64,000 nucleotides of DNA from Tahibacter soli (GTDB lineage Bacteria; Pseudomonadota; Gammaproteobacteria; Xanthomonadales; Rhodanobacteraceae), in the NCBI RefSeq assembly GCF_025717065.2, contig NZ_JAOVZO020000020.1:682001-746000 (forward strand), written 5' to 3'. The notes beneath the pieces were generated by a model that had not been told where the DNA came from, did not search any database, and saw nothing but the letters and a program-made list of their open reading frames with translations. A program made the translations under genes and the position numbers. This document shows, one piece after another, positions 61,868-64,000 of the stretch (the first letter of the stretch is position 1; each line of letters starts with the position of its first letter).

Positions 61868-64000
61868 ATGCTTCGCAAGCACCGAGCTCTGATTGCCGGA
61901 CTCGCGTTGGCGTGCGTCGGTTCCGCGAACGCGGCGACGCTGGTCATCAGCGAATTCCGTACGCGCGGCCCGAACGGCGGCAACGACGAATTCATCGAGA
62001 TCTACAACGCCGGCGGCACGGCGCAGTCGATCGGCGGGTTCAAGATTCGCGGGTCCAACGCATCGGGCACGATCAGCGACCGCGTGACGATCACGGCGGG
62101 AACCACGTTGAATCCCGGCTGCCACTATCTGATGACGAACGGCACCGCGGGCACCGGCTATTCGGGCAGCGTCGCGGGCAACCAGACGTTCTCGACCGGC
62201 GTGACCGACGACGGCGGCATCGCGCTGACGAACGCGTCCAACACCATCATCGACGCGGCGGGCCTGAGCGCCGGTTCGGCTTTCAAGGAAGGCACGACGC
62301 TGACGCCGCTCGCGGGCACGGCGAACCAGAGCTACGAGCGCAAGCCGGGCGGCGCTTCGGGCAACGGCACCGACACCGACAACAACGCGAGCGACTTCGC
62401 GCTGACGACGCCGAGCAATCCGCAGAACCTGTCTTCGGCCTGCGTCTCGCTGACCCCGTCGATCTCGATCGCCGACGCGACCGTGACCGAAGGCAACGGC
62501 GGCACCGCGACGCTGACGTTCAACGTCACGCTGTCGGGCGCGGCGCCGGCCGGCGGCGTCGGCTTCAGCTTCGCCACGAGCGACGGCACCGCGACGACGG
62601 CCGACGGCGACTACGCGGCCAACAGCGGCACCGGCAGCATCGCGGCCGGCGCGACGTCGACGACGATCACCGTCACCGTCATCGGCGACGCGAAGTTCGA
62701 GGCCGACGAAACGCTGACGGTGACGCTGAGCGGCCTGTCCAACGCGACCGCGGGCGACCTCGTCGCGACCGGCACGATCGCGAACGACGATGCGCAGCCG
62801 TCGCTGTCGATCGCCGACGTGTCGACGACCGAAGGCAACGCCGGCACGACGACCGCGACGTTCACGGTCACGCAGTCGGCCGTCTCCGGCCTGCCGACGA
62901 CGTTCGATCTCGCGACCGTCGAAGACACCGCGACGACCGCCGACAACGACTTCGCCGCCGCGAGCGCGAGCGGCGTGACGATCGCGCCGGGCGCCCTCAC
63001 CGCGACGTTCGACGTCACGATCAATGGCGACACGACCGCCGAACCGGACGAAACCTATTTCGTCAATCTGACGAACGCCGTGAACGCGTCGATCGCCGAT
63101 GCGCAGGCCGTCGGCACGATCACGAACGACGACGTCGCGATCAGCCCGACGCTGTCGATCAGCAACGCGACGGTGACCGAAGGCGACAGCGGCACGGCCA
63201 GCGCGACGTTCACGATCACCTCGACGCTGCCGGCGCCGGCGGGCGGCATCACCGTCGACGTCGCGAGTGCCGACGACACCGCGACGACGGCCGACGGCGA
63301 CTATTCGCCGATCGCCCTCAACGCCACGATCCTGCCGGGCATGACGACGACGAGCGTCGCCGTGCAGGTCAACGGCGACACGAAGATCGAATCGAACGAG
63401 ACGTTCTTCGTGAACCTGACCAACGCGGTCGGCGCGACGATCGACGACGCCCAGGGCGTCGGCACGATCACCAACGACGATGTGGCACCCGATCTTGCGA
63501 TCGGCGACGCGAGCGTCGTCGAAGGCAACAGCGGCACGGCGATGCTGACGTTCCCGATCACGCTGTCGGGCCCCGCGCCGGCCGGCGGCATCGACTTCGC
63601 GTTCTCGACGGCTGACGGCACCGCCACGATCGCCGACGGCGACTACGCCGGCGCCACGAACGCCCTGAGCTCGATACCGGAAGGCGCGACCAGCGCTTCG
63701 GTCCGGATCGCGGTCAACGGCGACACGACGTACGAGCCGGACGAAACCCTCACCGTCACGCTCTCGAACGTCACGCAGGCGAACGTCACGGACGGCACGG
63801 CCACCGGCACGATCACCAACGACGACTTCCTCGAAATCCACGACCTGCAGGGCAGCGGCCTCGCGACGACGCGCTCGGGCACGGTCGTCACGCGCGGCAA
63901 CATCGTCACGGGCAAGGGTCCGCAGGGCTTTACGATGCAGGCGCCGGACGTGCGCGCCGACGCCGACATCAACACGTCCGAAGGCATCTACGTGTTCACG
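61868..64000 (+). CDS. Secreted LTD/Calx-beta protein, likely ExeM/NucH-type nuclease (3' end outside window)
   Basis: The first 711 codons of a large exported protein. A signal peptide (MLRKHRALIAGLALACVGSA, cut after NAA) precedes a lamin-tail-like domain (about 22-185; LVISEFRTRGPNGGNDEFIEIYN). Four Calx-beta repeats of about 105 residues follow, each ending in GTI(A/T)NDD. After them comes LEIHDLQGSGLATTRSGTVV, the start of the OB-like region found in ExeM/NucH extracellular endonucleases. The nuclease domain itself is beyond the window, so activity is inferred. Upstream (61530-61867) is a 338-bp leader with hairpins (GTGCGGC/GCCGCAC at 61715-61734) and no gene. Confidence 0.85.
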   Translation, partial: MLRKHRALIAGLALACVGSANAATLVISEFRTRGPNGGNDEFIEIYNAGGTAQSIGGFKIRGSNASGTISDRVTITAGTTLNPGCHYLMTNGTAGTGYSGSVAGNQTFSTGVTDDGGIALTNASNTIIDAAGLSAGSAFKEGTTLTPLAGTANQSYERKPGGASGNGTDTDNNASDFALTTPSNPQNLSSACVSLTPSISIADATVTEGNGGTATLTFNVTLSGAAPAGGVGFSFATSDGTATTADGDYAANSGTGSIAAGATSTTITVTVIGDAKFEADETLTVTLSGLSNATAGDLVATGTIANDDAQPSLSIADVSTTEGNAGTTTATFTVTQSAVSGLPTTFDLATVEDTATTADNDFAAASASGVTIAPGALTATFDVTINGDTTAEPDETYFVNLTNAVNASIADAQAVGTITNDDVAISPTLSISNATVTEGDSGTASATFTITSTLPAPAGGITVDVASADDTATTADGDYSPIALNATILPGMTTTSVAVQVNGDTKIESNETFFVNLTNAVGATIDDAQGVGTITNDDVAPDLAIGDASVVEGNSGTAMLTFPITLSGPAPAGGIDFAFSTADGTATIADGDYAGATNALSSIPEGATSASVRIAVNGDTTYEPDETLTVTLSNVTQANVTDGTATGTITNDDFLEIHDLQGSGLATTRSGTVVTRGNIVTGKGPQGFTMQAPDVRADADINTSEGIYVFT

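Overview
The window is GC-rich gammaproteobacterial chromosome. It most resembles the order Lysobacterales (Xanthomonadales), perhaps Rhodanobacteraceae or a relative. This is inferred from a type II secretion operon in the order G-H-I-J-K-L-M-N, a FimT-PilV-PilW-PilX-PilY1-PilE minor-pilin operon, a TamA/TamB pair, a tesA/ybbA/ybbP locus, TonB-dependent uptake, and dispersed CCCTCTCCCCC/GGGGGAGAGGG palindromes. No rRNA, tRNA, CRISPR array or insertion-sequence transposase was recognised.

Layout. 1-5115: a TorF-like porin and kdpFABC (K+ uptake), minus strand, with kdpC cut by the window edge. 5376-10918: tamA-tamB. 11005-12118: a SymE-type toxin and a palindrome-rich spacer. 12119-15192: isoaspartyl peptidase and a two-component system. 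15296-19096: tesA divergent from ybbA-ybbP. 19195-22523: small genes (PilZ, DMT-like, monooxygenase-like, DUF962) and two unknown proteins. 22563-34808: a RiPP (class I lanthipeptide-like) cluster. 35079-38091: mazG, cysQ, nudE and a histidinol-phosphatase-like gene. 38091-43649: gspG-N. 43702-45065: bioA. 45229-52443: type IV minor pilins and pilY1. 52444-53280: a repeat-rich spacer. 53281-61529: TonB-dependent receptor, GntP permease, hrpA and dps. 61868-64000: the start of a large secreted LTD/Calx-beta/ExeM-like protein.

The standout is the lanthipeptide-type locus. All its genes are on the minus strand. Transcribed in order they are: five precursor genes (A1-A5), a LanC cyclase, a full-length LanB dehydratase, an HlyD-type adaptor, an ABC exporter with an N-terminal C39 peptidase, and two more precursors (A6, A7). 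All seven precursors share a leader of exactly 25 residues (MKKI-x-LSKETLRVLTAQE ... GG) followed by cores that diverge strongly and are rich in Cys, Thr and Pro. Most precursor genes are followed by a stem-loop. One 150-bp spacer is an unbroken array of five hairpins. The spacer between exporter and adaptor has been expanded by four tandem 176-bp palindromic repeats. I see no immunity, regulatory or tailoring gene. The products look like a combinatorial family made by one enzyme set.

Two genes (bioA near 43715 and pilY1 near 48700) carry single-base frameshifts in homopolymer runs. These may be assembly errors or slippage switches.
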